NCBI RefSeq assembly: GCF_001625215.2
Contig: NC_030384.2
Span: 46,162,390-46,226,389 of the forward strand
DNA: 64,000 nucleotides
Direction of reading: 5' to 3'
Source of the DNA: Daucus carota subsp. sativus
Taxonomy: Eukaryota > Streptophyta > Magnoliopsida > Apiales > Apiaceae
Part shown: positions 23,681-34,057 of the stretch, in pieces
Numbering within the stretch: the first letter of the stretch is position 1
Layout: every line of letters begins with the position of its first letter
Translations under genes and position numbers: made by a program
The notes under the pieces: model-generated
Told to the model about the DNA's origin: nothing
Databases searched by the model: none
What the model saw: the letters and a program-made list of their open reading frames with translations, nothing else

Positions 23681-26600
23681 GCCTCCCCTTTAACATGAGT
23701 CTGATCCAGATTATCTGAAGTTTGTACCATTACTGCAGCAAGCCCCCCACAAACAGAAGATGGAACAAAAAATGTAATGCCCATCTTTGAAGAACAAGAC
23801 CAATGTGGTACTTTGCCAAGACCCTTTGTAAGAATGTCTGCAACGTTGTCCTTTGTAGAAATCTGAAAGACTGCAACCAATCCAGAGGAAATCTTCTCAC
23901 GCAGAAAATGACAATCAAGCTCAATGTGCTTGGTACGGGCATGATACACGGGATTGGCAGCAAGATCCAAAGCTGATTTGTTATCGCAATACAAAGTTAC
24001 AGACTTTGAAATATTAAGTCCAAGTTCAGCTAGAAGGCTTTTAAGCCAAATCACTTCACAAGACGCATCAGCAAGCGCCCTGTACTCAGCTTCACATGTA
24101 CTTTTAGATGTTAAGGACTGCTTCTTTGACCTCCAGGAAATAGCAGTAGGGCCAAGCAAAAAACAATATCCACCAACTGACTTACGATCACCAGGATCAC
24201 CTCCCCAATCACTATCACTAAAGCCTTGAAAAGTCAAATCAGAATTGGCAGGGAAAAACAAACCATGATGAGAAGTATGCTTCAAATAACGAAGCACTCG
24301 TTCAACTGCAACCAAATGAGCCTGTCTGGGAGCATGGAGAAACTGACTAAGTAACTGGACAGAAAAAGATATATCTGGCCTAGAAGAAGTCAAATACAAA
24401 AGCTTTCCCACCAATGCTCGATAGAAAGTAGCTGTAGGAAGTAATGGTCCTGAGAGATCATTGTCATACAGCTTTATGTTGGGATCCAAAGGCACTGATA
24501 AAGGCTTACTGTCCTCCATATTAGCAGACTTTAACAGATCAACAACAAATTTATGTTGACTCAAAAACAAACCTTGAGCATTTCGGAAAACCTCAAGGCC
24601 CAAATAGAATTTAACTGGCCCCAAATCCTTAATACTGAACCTGTTATGCAGCAAGTCTTTCAATCCTTGAATTAACCCAAAATCATTTCCAGACAACAAA
24701 ATGTCATCCACATAAACCACAACTGCCACAAAACTATTTCCAGAAGTAAAAGTAAACAAGGAATGATCAAGAAGAGATTGTTTATAACCAGCTGCTAACA
24801 AGCAAGAAGTCAGTTTGGTGAACCATTCTCGAGATGCCTGTCTCAAGCCATACAAGGACTTGACTAATCGACAAACCAAATTGGATGTAGAAACACCAGG
24901 TGGAGAATAACCAGGAGGAAGATGCATATAAACCTCTTCTGTCAAATCACCATGTAAAAAGGCATTGTTTATGTCCAATTGTTCAATAAACCAGCCCCTT
25001 GAAACTGCTATAGCAAGTAAACTTCTGACAGTAACAAGCTTCACAACTGGTGCAAAAGTGTCATGATAGTCCACTCCAGCTGTCTGTGTATAACCTTTAG
25101 CCACTAATCTGGCTTTAAACCTTTCAATCTGCCCATCAGGAAGGTATTTTATCTTGAATACCCATCTACAGCCAACACAAGTTTTGTTTGGAGGTAAAGG
25201 TTCCAAAACCCAAGTTTTATTTGACTCTAAGGCCTCCAGTTCCTTATTAATTGCAGCAACCCATCTTGGATCTTTAACAGCCTGCTGATAAGAAGTTGGT
25301 TCAAAAACAACCTTAGAAGAATGTGAATAAGCCATCATCTCCTGACTTGAAGGATCATAAGAATGATGAGAAACATGAAGAGACAGATTGTCTTGTGACT
25401 CATTTAAGACAGGTGGTATGAGCACAGGAGCTGTTATAGGAGGAACCTCCAATTGCACTGGATTAGAAGGCTGAAAAACAACTGATGGAGTAACATCTGT
25501 ATTAGCAGTGTTTGCAGCAGGTTTCACATGATAATCATGCCACCAGGATGGCCTGGATTTAGACCTGGTAGAATGTCTCTGAACATTTCCTTGTTCAGCA
25601 GAAGTGGCTGTAGAATAATCTGATGTAATCGGATCAGAAGTTGACACATGTGCTGGATTCTGAACAGATGAATTACCTCCTGAAGAAATGTCTTCATGAA
25701 CCTCAACCTCAGATATATGTGGTGAAGTTTGAATTTCAACCTCTGATGTATGAGGTGAAGCCTGAACATCCCCAGACAACCAATTAAGAAACGAATACGA
25801 GTTGCCAGTTGCAGGAGTTGTGAAAACTGCAGAATCAGTAGTTGAATGATAGGGAAAAATGTGTTCCAGGAACTTAACATGTCTACTAACCATGATTGAA
25901 TGAGTATCCAATCTGAGTAGTTTAAACCCTTTTTGTAAGAAAGGATACCCAACGAACACACAACGTATGGCCCTTGGTCCAAATTTATCACCACTGTGGA
26001 ATGAAGCATAACACAAGCACCCAAATGCTCTTAGTCCTGAATAATCAGGTGTCTCATGAAACAACATTTCATAAGGACTTTTATTCTGCAGAACAGGCGT
26101 AGGCAGCAAATTGATCAAATGAGTAGCCGTAAGTAGACACTCTCCCCAATACTTATGAGGCAAAGAAGACTGAAATCTTAACACCCTGGCCATTTCAAGC
26201 AGATGACGGTGTTTCCTTTCCACCCTAGCATTCTGCTGGGGTGTATAAACGCATGATTTCTGATGTAGAATACCATTTTTGGCAAGAAAACTAGCAAAGT
26301 CTGAATTAACAAATTCAGAACCATTATCAGTTCTGATAGACTGAATTGTAGTTGAAAAATGATTACTCACATAAGCCACAAAGGACTGAAAATGTTGAAA
26401 AACATTTTGTTTACTTGGCATGAGAAACGTCCAAGTAGTTCTGCTGTGATCATCAAGAATAGTGAGAAAGTACTTGCATCCTTGAGTAGTACTGACATGG
26501 TATGGTCCCCAGACATCCATGTGAACTAATGAGAAAGGCTTATTAGCATGTGACTGACTCTGAGGAAAACTCAACATTGTCTGTTTGGCAACAGGACAAA

Positions 26601-28362
26601 TTGGACAATCATTATTACAAGACTGAGCACTAGGAATAGCAGGAACATGCTTCAAAACTGAATATGGAGCATGTCCTAATCTCATATGCCAGATTTTAGA
26701 ACTAGAAGAAGAAACAGAAATTGAGTGAATAGCTGCATCAGCTTTATTGGTGGAAATAACATTTTCTTTATTTGAGGGTTGGACAAGGTAGTACAGACCA
26801 CCTTGTTCAGCACCAGTGGCCAGGATTGTCTCCTGGTGTTGGTCCTGAAATATGCATTTGTCATGTGAGAATTGGACTTTAATCCCAGAATCAAGACTTA
26901 ATTTGCTGACAGAGAGAAGATTGCAGTTAAAAATAGGAACAAGTAACACATTGATAAGTGTGATTTCAGGTGTAAGGAATACAGTTCCTAATTGGTTTAC
27001 TGTGATAACTTGACCATTTGGTAAAGCTATGTGAGTTGGTTGATCAGCAATTTGTATTTGAGTGAACAAAGATCTATTTGAACACATATGATGTGATGCC
27101 CCTGTATCAATGATCCAAAGAGAATGTTGATTCAAAGATGAACAAGACAGCATGGTGTAAGCCAAACCTGCCATTCCTGAAGCATTTGAAAGGTGTTCTT
27201 CTGGTGTTGAAAATGATTTGTTACCACTGTTATTCATCATCATATTCATGAAATTTGTCATTTGACTAACTTGCTGCTGCAACTGAGCAAGTTGTCCTGA
27301 AGAATCAGCAGATTGTCCAATAGGTGAAATATCCTTGACTAAATTTCCAGAAGCATCATGCTTAGATCCAGAAGATGCAGATGAATTGCCTGAGTTAAAT
27401 TTCCCTCGACCTCTGCCTTTAGGTGGATAACCAACCAACTTGAAACAATTTTCCTTGAGGTGTCCCTCCTTATGACAGTAAGTACACTTCATATAAGGCC
27501 TTTTTCCCGTGCCTTCAACAGTATTATGATTCTGATTTGCATATTTTCCAGCTGCAGAATCAGATTTCACATTGCCAATGAATGAAGTAACAGCTGAAGA
27601 TCCTTGTCTTTGTCTTTCCTCTTGCTTGATAAGAGAAAATGCTTGAGCAATGCTTGGCAACGGATTCATCATCAGTATCTGGCCTCTTGCCGCTGAAAAA
27701 CTATCATTTAGTCCCATTATAAACTGTAACAACTTCTTCCTCTGTTCTCTGTCATCTTGTAACTTGTGTGCTTCACATCCAATGGTCTTACAAGGAATCA
27801 CAGGTTCTAGAGCAATATATTCATCCCAGAGATTTTTCATTTTATGATAATAAAGTTCCACTGATTTATCTCCTTGTTCTAGACTGTGAAGATCCTTCAA
27901 AACCTGGTACACTCTGTGTCCATTAATACTTGAAAACTGATCTTGAAGTTCAGTCCACATCTCCTCTGCAGTGTTAACAAAATCCATTCCGTTGCTAATC
28001 TCATCGGAAATAGTGTTCATTATCCAACTAATCACCATATCATTCACTCTATCCCATTGTGCCCTAAGAGGAGATGTTTCCTCAGGCCTAGGATATGATC
28101 CATCGATAATTCCAAGCTTATTCTTAGCGGACAAAGCAATTCTCATCGATCGCTTCCAAGGACCGTAGTTCTCTGTACCGGTTAGCTTTTTTGCTATCAA
28201 AATAAGTCCAGGATGATCAATGTTTTGTAAGTAGAGAGGATGTCTGTTATTAGACAAACCTTGAGTGACATTTACATCGTCTACATCTTCTACATTTTCA
28301 TTTAGATTCTGGTTCAGATTTTGATTCGAACCAGACACTACATTTGCGAAGCTCCGTGCCAT
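23611..28362 (-). CDS. Copia gag-pol polyprotein, uninterrupted (1583 aa)
   Basis: A single open frame encoding all proteins for retrotransposition. Order with approximate residues: gag with the copia-type N terminus (LTGTENYGPWKRSM, 60-75); CCHC zinc knuckle (CTYCHKEGHLKENC, about 288-302); aspartic protease (IIDTGASHHMCS, about 416); integrase zinc-binding region (HMRLGHA, then CNNDCPIC, about 555-590) and catalytic core (MDVWGPY about 616, TDNGSEFV about 680); reverse transcriptase with YVDDILLSGND (about 1216); RNase H (DWGGDPGDRKSVGGY, CEAEYRALA, about 1430-1480). There is no stop or frameshift between gag and pol. The last codons lie in the 3' LTR, so the C terminus depends on the LTR length variant. 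The start ATG at 28362 begins MARSFANVVSG and leaves a leader of roughly 225 nt after the primer-binding site. Confidence 0.95.
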   Translation of the reverse strand: MARSFANVVSGSNQNLNQNLNENVEDVDDVNVTQGLSNNRHPLYLQNIDHPGLILIAKKLTGTENYGPWKRSMRIALSAKNKLGIIDGSYPRPEETSPLRAQWDRVNDMVISWIMNTISDEISNGMDFVNTAEEMWTELQDQFSSINGHRVYQVLKDLHSLEQGDKSVELYYHKMKNLWDEYIALEPVIPCKTIGCEAHKLQDDREQRKKLLQFIMGLNDSFSAARGQILMMNPLPSIAQAFSLIKQEERQRQGSSAVTSFIGNVKSDSAAGKYANQNHNTVEGTGKRPYMKCTYCHKEGHLKENCFKLVGYPPKGRGRGKFNSGNSSASSGSKHDASGNLVKDISPIGQSADSSGQLAQLQQQVSQMTNFMNMMMNNSGNKSFSTPEEHLSNASGMAGLAYTMLSCSSLNQHSLWIIDTGASHHMCSNRSLFTQIQIADQPTHIALPNGQVITVNQLGTVFLTPEITLINVLLVPIFNCNLLSVSKLSLDSGIKVQFSHDKCIFQDQHQETILATGAEQGGLYYLVQPSNKENVISTNKADAAIHSISVSSSSSKIWHMRLGHAPYSVLKHVPAIPSAQSCNNDCPICPVAKQTMLSFPQSQSHANKPFSLVHMDVWGPYHVSTTQGCKYFLTILDDHSRTTWTFLMPSKQNVFQHFQSFVAYVSNHFSTTIQSIRTDNGSEFVNSDFASFLAKNGILHQKSCVYTPQQNARVERKHRHLLEMARVLRFQSSLPHKYWGECLLTATHLINLLPTPVLQNKSPYEMLFHETPDYSGLRAFGCLCYASFHSGDKFGPRAIRCVFVGYPFLQKGFKLLRLDTHSIMVSRHVKFLEHIFPYHSTTDSAVFTTPATGNSYSFLNWLSGDVQASPHTSEVEIQTSPHISEVEVHEDISSGGNSSVQNPAHVSTSDPITSDYSTATSAEQGNVQRHSTRSKSRPSWWHDYHVKPAANTANTDVTPSVVFQPSNPVQLEVPPITAPVLIPPVLNESQDNLSLHVSHHSYDPSSQEMMAYSHSSKVVFEPTSYQQAVKDPRWVAAINKELEALESNKTWVLEPLPPNKTCVGCRWVFKIKYLPDGQIERFKARLVAKGYTQTAGVDYHDTFAPVVKLVTVRSLLAIAVSRGWFIEQLDINNAFLHGDLTEEVYMHLPPGYSPPGVSTSNLVCRLVKSLYGLRQASREWFTKLTSCLLAAGYKQSLLDHSLFTFTSGNSFVAVVVYVDDILLSGNDFGLIQGLKDLLHNRFSIKDLGPVKFYLGLEVFRNAQGLFLSQHKFVVDLLKSANMEDSKPLSVPLDPNIKLYDNDLSGPLLPTATFYRALVGKLLYLTSSRPDISFSVQLLSQFLHAPRQAHLVAVERVLRYLKHTSHHGLFFPANSDLTFQGFSDSDWGGDPGDRKSVGGYCFLLGPTAISWRSKKQSLTSKSTCEAEYRALADASCEVIWLKSLLAELGLNISKSVTLYCDNKSALDLAANPVYHARTKHIELDCHFLREKISSGLVAVFQISTKDNVADILTKGLGKVPHWSCSSKMGITFFVPSSVCGGLAAVMVQTSDNLDQTHVKGEANEIGKAKALTSVKASVISQGFS
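23681..23693 (-). other. Polypurine tract of the copia element
   Basis: On the element strand the sequence TTAAAGGGGAGGC directly precedes the 3' LTR start (TAATGAG). This purine run primes plus-strand DNA synthesis in LTR retrotransposons. Confidence 0.85.
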
Positions 28363-28586
28363 TGCAAGAGCTAATCAACGCAACTAAGTAACAACAAAGC
28401 AATCGCAATTCATCAAAGCAGAATGAGTACAAGATGAATCCAGCAAGCTTACTTGAAATGAAGAGATCGCAAATTCAGATCGTCATCAATTAAAACCCTA
28501 ATTTGACGAAAATCTCACAACGAATCAATCACCAGCACAATTACGAATCGAACATATGCGGAAACGAATCTAAGTAAGGATCGATA

Positions 28587-28598
28587 GCTCTGATACCA
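28587..28598 (-). other. Primer-binding site, initiator tRNA-Met type
   Basis: On the element strand TGGTATCAGAGC follows the 5' LTR with no spacer. This is the standard complement of the 3' end of plant initiator methionine tRNA that primes minus-strand synthesis. Confidence 0.93.
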
Positions 28599-28855
28599 TA
28601 TTAACTTCTAATATAACGAGAAGCAAGTATGAACAATAGCTATGGAAACTCCATTAGAGAGAACTGTATTTACACTATAATAGAATGTATCTTGCTTAGA
28701 GCATACAATGACCCTGAAGGTCTATTTATACTAATGCATCATTCTCACAGAATCAGTTACAGACATAAGGCTGTGTTTGGCTAAATGGTAACTTCAGCTT
28801 ATTATTAACTGAAGCCTTGACTGAAGTCAACGCTTTAGCTTTGCCAATCTCATTA
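28599..28855 (-). repeat. 5' LTR of the copia element (257 bp)
   Basis: Carries the promoter for the element. Same sequence as the 3' LTR minus a 19-bp tandem unit. It is bounded by the AAACT target duplication at 28856-28860. Confidence 0.95.
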
Positions 28856-29852
28856 AAACTAATGTTCATCATGTGCTTCATATGATCCGAATATACTTGT
28901 GGTTTTTTTTTTATTATTATCATTATGACACTACTGTGCGGCCTTATTATTAGGGGGAAAAAATGTATTTTTCAGACATTATTATATTTTCTGTTGGGAA
29001 AAATTGAACAAAAAACATTTTATTTAACTGGTCAATTATTGTCAAATATATACTTTTAGTTCCTCTTGATATTTTTACTTAATTACTGTTGATTTCTCCA
29101 TGTCTTGCGCTGATAATGCTCTGCTTTCCACTTTTACCAGCCTTACTTCTCATCATTGTTTCATAATTGAAAATGTAACAGATTCTTTATTTTAAATTTT
29201 CATCCGCCAAACAAAAGTGTTTTTCATCTCGTATAAAATATAAATTGACTAAAATTCATCGGCTAAATTGTAAATATGGGTAAAATTTATTGAACTTTGA
29301 AACATTGCGTTTCAATATTAGCTATATTAATTCTAAAATTAGTATGTTATTAATATTTTATATTATTATAAATAAAATATATCACTCAAAATTTGATAAA
29401 TTACACATAATCTTCTTATTGATTTTTTCAGGATAGTCAAGATTGGTTGTACTTATAAAAAGGGATAATGCATTACAATCGGAACTTTATTCTTTTAATT
29501 GAAGATTTACATATTTAAAAATGCTCTTATATAGATTTTTTCGCATGATAGGAAAGGTAAGATCAAATTTGGTAAGAAATATAAAAATATGAATATATTT
29601 TTTTTTCCTTAACTTAGGAACCCGCCCCCTTTGGGTGCAGTGTAGCATAATAAAACTGAAACAAGTTGAAACTAAATACAGTAACTTTCATCTTTCAAGT
29701 CATTTTTTGTGGGTAAAATAATAATTTACTTAATTTTTAATAATAAAAGTAAACTATTAACATATTGTAATGTCATTATCAGTGCAACGAAAGCTAGTCG
29801 ACTAAACTAACCTCTCATTATTTAAATACTAGTTTTAATATTAATCATGTTA

Positions 29853-30261
29853 GAGCATTTCCAACCATCGAAAACTCTTGGCTAAAAGGTGACGTGTCAT
29901 ACTATAAATAAAAAAATTTAGCTAACAGCTCGAAAAATTCAACTCCAACCATGCTCAATTTTTGTCTATAAATTTAGCTAACCTCCTATGGATGACTAAA
30001 TTTGTCGAACTTCTACAGGTCTGTAAGAAATCTGTAGGAAGATTGCACATCATTTATTACCATATTGAACTGATATATTCTATTTTAACAATCTAAAATA
30101 TTAATAACATACTATTTTTAAATTATAGCCAACTAATATAGCTAATACCATTGAAATAAAATGTCTTACAGGTTCAGCAAATTTTACCTAATGTCTTACA
30201 GGTCCCATCTAACCAACGATTATAGAGCCAACGATTATAGCCAATGCCGTTGGAGATGCTC
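29853..30261. mobile_element. PIF/Harbinger-type MITE
   Basis: Ends GAGCATTTCCAACC and, reversed, GAGCATCTCCAACGG, flanked by TTA on both sides (29850-29852 and 30262-30264). Length is 409 bp. The interior has repeated CTTACAGGT motifs and no coding capacity. The end sequence belongs to the same broad group as the elements at 4073 and 63695. Confidence 0.83.
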
Positions 30262-31489
30262 TTAGTGCTAATAATATGAACATGGCATCTGTTTTTGCCT
30301 TCATCCTAAAATTCAAGTAGCTAAATTTAGCAAAATGCCAGGCGCGTGAGCTGTTCTATATGGTGTTTATGGTATTTAACGTTTGATACGAGTCCTTTTT
30401 CCCCTAAGAAAATGTTTGCTAAATCTAGTTATAATAAGGTTAAATACATGGGCTGATGGGCAGAGAGATTTCACACGTCATTCCTGCAAAATTTATCGGA
30501 TCTCATTTAACTTTTTGTATTTAATATTCAACTAAATTTAGAAAGAGCATATATACACTAATATGAAAGCAAGAAAAATAGATAAAATAGTTGTAATTAT
30601 TATTAATATATAATTAATAAATAGAAAAGGCTGGATAAAAACAGTGAACATGATTAATTTCTATTTTGTTAAAACTTATTGGCTTTAAATTTGAATACAA
30701 CTTCTACTTCACTTTTTCACTTGTTTATTGATTTTAAACTTATTGATTAACTTATACTTCACTTTATATGCCCCGCTTCTAACTTTTAATTCATTATTTT
30801 TATTTTAATCAAAAAAAACTTATCTAAGATCATCCAAACGGTCCCTATATAAAATGTTTTGTAGATCTAATTTATTTACAACAAAAATGTCTTGCCAGTT
30901 ATTTGTTAATTTATTAAAACTTTAAAAAGTATATTTAAGCGGATTATTTTGATTAGTGATATTTTAAAAATTACTTCATTTTAGTTTTCAACAAAGATAT
31001 TTGTTTGTATTTTTCTATTATTGCTTTAAGATATTATGAATTTATTCACACCTCGACATAGGTGTGCACGTCAAAATTTAATATATTGCCTTTAGCAATA
31101 ACAAGGAGTCAATTTTCGCGAAATCAAAATATTAAAAAATATGTTAGATTAGTGTTATATATACAAGTAATATATTTTGATATTGAAATAATATATTTTT
31201 TATTACTCTCAATTTAAAAATCATTACAAAAAATTAATTATATATATCCAATCAAGACTGCTTTTATGGAGACCTTCGGTCAAAATATTATTAAAAATAT
31301 TATTTTACAAATTAATTACAATATTATTTAATTAAAAATCTAAAAACTTGTACATTTCCTTGGCAAAAAAAAAAAAACACTTGTACATTCCTTAAATTAG
31401 ACATGTTTTACGGACCTCTACAAATTACAAACCATACAGTTTTTACCTATAAACAAAACAACTGTAACATTTTAATCAGGGAAACTTTC

Positions 31490-31735
31490 CCGACCACGCA
31501 TTTTTCACCATACATTCATCTATAACTTTTGCAGTTTTATTACCCAAGAATTGTGAGCATCTTTTTCCCCACGGGTAGGGTTTTCTAAGTATAACATCCA
31601 ACGTTGAGGGAGATGGTAGGGTTCAGCTGGGGACGAAACCAAGGCCTTGGAAAAGTCCTTTAATCGTCTACAAACTACAAAGTGACGAAGCCCCGCCACC
31701 AAATACGATCGATTCATCGATGATTCTTATGTTTG
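31490..31735. other. GC-richer island of unknown origin
   Basis: Against very AT-rich surroundings this stretch is clearly more balanced in composition. A 65-codon minus-strand frame (31717-31520, starting MNRSYLVAGLRHF) spans most of it. I do not recognise the protein, and no splice partners are evident. It may be the remnant of a gene or transposon domain. Treated as unassigned. Confidence 0.25.
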
Positions 31736-32600
31736 ACCCGTGCATATATCATGCGTAATCTATTCACGACGTAATCAAGATTTCCACATAATCAGGACTA
31801 AATACATTTTTGATAAATTTATGAAAATTAAATAAAGAAAAAACAATTAATATTGTAATAGTGCAAAATATTATAAAAAATATTTTTTTTGTGGGATGAA
31901 TAATTTTATGATGACTAAATGATTTTTTACAATTTTTTATATATACAAAATAAAATTTTAAATTCAGGGGGCCGCAACCTGCTAACAGGGGCGGAATCTA
32001 GGATTCGAACTATAACAAGGCATGAAGTAAATTTTCGGAAGAATTTTACGGAACATTTTAATTTTGCAAAATTTAGAATGGTGAAAAAACATAAAAAAAT
32101 AAAATAAAATAGTAGCCCTTAACATGTAGTCCCACGAACCTACATGAAATACAAGCACACAATGGCCGGCCAACAGGAGAGAAACAGACCTCACGTCGCA
32201 TGTCAATTTACAGTTGCGATGAAATGGCAAGTCAACTTTACCGATTGCGTACTTACCAAACTTTCTTCTTCTTCAATTTATTTTCGCGTATCATGTACTA
32301 AAATTTCTGCAAATGTGGCTCCGAAGCAACTGATTAATAAAACATGCATGTAACTTCAAAATTTGACCCATAACTTAATTAATTTGGTCAATCATGCAAG
32401 TTCCCCGATTATAATGTTCAACATGTTTTCATGCATTTCAACACACACAAAGCAACCATTTTTTTTCTTGCAAGTAAGATAGACTCTGCTTACTTTTCGT
32501 TAGTGCCATCAAACCCCGCTTTTTTCAGTTATTTATTCATTCAACTGGTGAATTTTCAAGTTCAATCAGTGATCAGCCGCACTCACTGTACGACTAATAT

Positions 32601-32911
32601 CTTGTTTGTTTCAACTTATAAAAGAAGTCTACTTGTATAATAAGTCAGAAGTCGGCTTAAAATTAGAAATAAGTCAAAAATTGACTTAAAGCCAGTTTGA
32701 GGTACTTTTTCAGCGACCTAATTTTTTTTGAACTTTTAAAAAAAATAAAAATTAACCTAAGTCAAAAATTATTAATAAATCACTTTTATTTTTATTATTA
32801 TACTTTTAATAACTCATAATTGATTAATAAGTCAAAATTACCCAAACAAACATTTTAAGCTCCCAAATTATAAAATAAGTGATGTTAAGTCATAAACTCA
32901 GTCAAACGGGC
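32601..32911. mobile_element. Possible hAT-like MITE, decayed
   Basis: The left end TTGTTTGTTTCAACTTAT and the reversed right end GCCCGTTTGACTGAGTTTAT are imperfectly complementary. The interior is full of AAGTCA/TGACTT repeats typical of short non-autonomous elements. No clear target duplication was found, so the boundaries are approximate. Confidence 0.35.
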
Positions 32912-34057
32912 TAAAACAGAGATTTAATTTATAATTTATAACGTGATTTATTATGATAAATTGGGGATATAAAATATTTGTTTGAATAATTATGATTTAT
33001 TATGATAAATTTTTTGACTTATGTTAATTTTGAATCGATTTCCGAATTATGTTTATCAGTTTAGAGTCAAAAATAACATAAATTTGGGGTTTAAAACCCA
33101 CTCAGACCTGCATATCTAGAGTGGAGACATTGACGAAAATATTTGATTTGCTTTTTCTATGAGTAACAGTGCTTTACTTGTATTATGCTCTTCGGTCTTC
33201 ATTAAAAAACCAGAGATGAATTGCATTATATACCATGCGATTCTTTCGGAAGTAGCAGGGTGCAAGTGTGTAAGCCCAAGTTTCTCGTCTTTTTTGGGAT
33301 TCGAATTCATGTGCAGAACAACTCCATTTTTTATGACCCAAACCGCTTTTTGTATGCACAAGCAAACGGAGCCTCTGCTAACATTTCCAGTAAGATTGTT
33401 ACATGTACACGTAACATTCCTTCCAAAAATATAATGTAATTTTTAATTCGTATTTTAATTACGCTGAACTGGTTTCAATGATCAGTTCTTCCCAATATTA
33501 GAAAAAGATTTACAGGATCATATTATATTCATAGGTAGGATGAAGGTTTCTTTGTTCATCATGCTTTCTTTACTATGTCTCTGGATTTTATTAAATTCGA
33601 AAAAGTTATATACCATTTTACTTACTTTAATATTTTTTAAATAACTTTTACATCTACCGGAAATCATCTTTACTTTTCTTTTTTCAATAATATCAGATAA
33701 ATATTATTATCACTCTTTAAAATGTGTAATACTAGCAGGTCATCTACGGAAATGGCAATAGTAATGAAACTCTCTTTAATTGGGATGTACAAATTTGAAA
33801 GGAATGCTGTTGAAAATAAACTACTAAAAGAAATCAAAATCCAAACACAACTACAAAGCCTACTATCTTAACTAATACACTCTTTACTATCTGAACATTT
33901 GCCCTTCTTCCACAAAATATACACAACAAATTACCTGTCCACACTCCACAACTATAATTGCATGTGCTTCCCTCACATGAGAAACAAATATAAATTCAAA
34001 CACGTATAAGCTGGCCACTAAGAGTCGATGCTTTAAATTATCGGAGCTTTATCATGT

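Larger units (their letters stand above)
23405..28855 (-). mobile_element. Complete Ty1/copia LTR retrotransposon, young
   Basis: A 5451-bp element in reverse orientation: 5' LTR 28855-28599, primer-binding site directly adjacent, one long gag-pol frame, polypurine tract, 3' LTR 23680-23405. The 5-bp target duplication AAACT is present on both sides (23400-23404 and 28856-28860). LTR ends are TA...TA rather than TG...CA, one of the known non-canonical copia end types. The two LTRs look identical apart from one 19-bp length difference, and the frame is open, so the insertion is recent. Domain order gag, protease, integrase, RT, RNase H fixes the superfamily as copia (integrase before RT). Confidence 0.97.
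28861..34057. other. Gene-poor, AT-rich intergenic block
   Basis: No gene is supported here. It holds a Harbinger MITE (29853-30261), a GC-richer patch of unknown origin (about 31490-31735), decayed repeat-like sequence near 31970-32060 and a weak hAT-like MITE (32601-32911). Part of the left end is the former distal promoter of the UDP-sugar transporter before the copia insertion. Confidence 0.55.

Noticed and set aside
25524..26024. 166-codon second frame inside the copia element
   Set aside because: Overlaps the long gag-pol frame in another phase; no similarity to envelope or other retroelement proteins.
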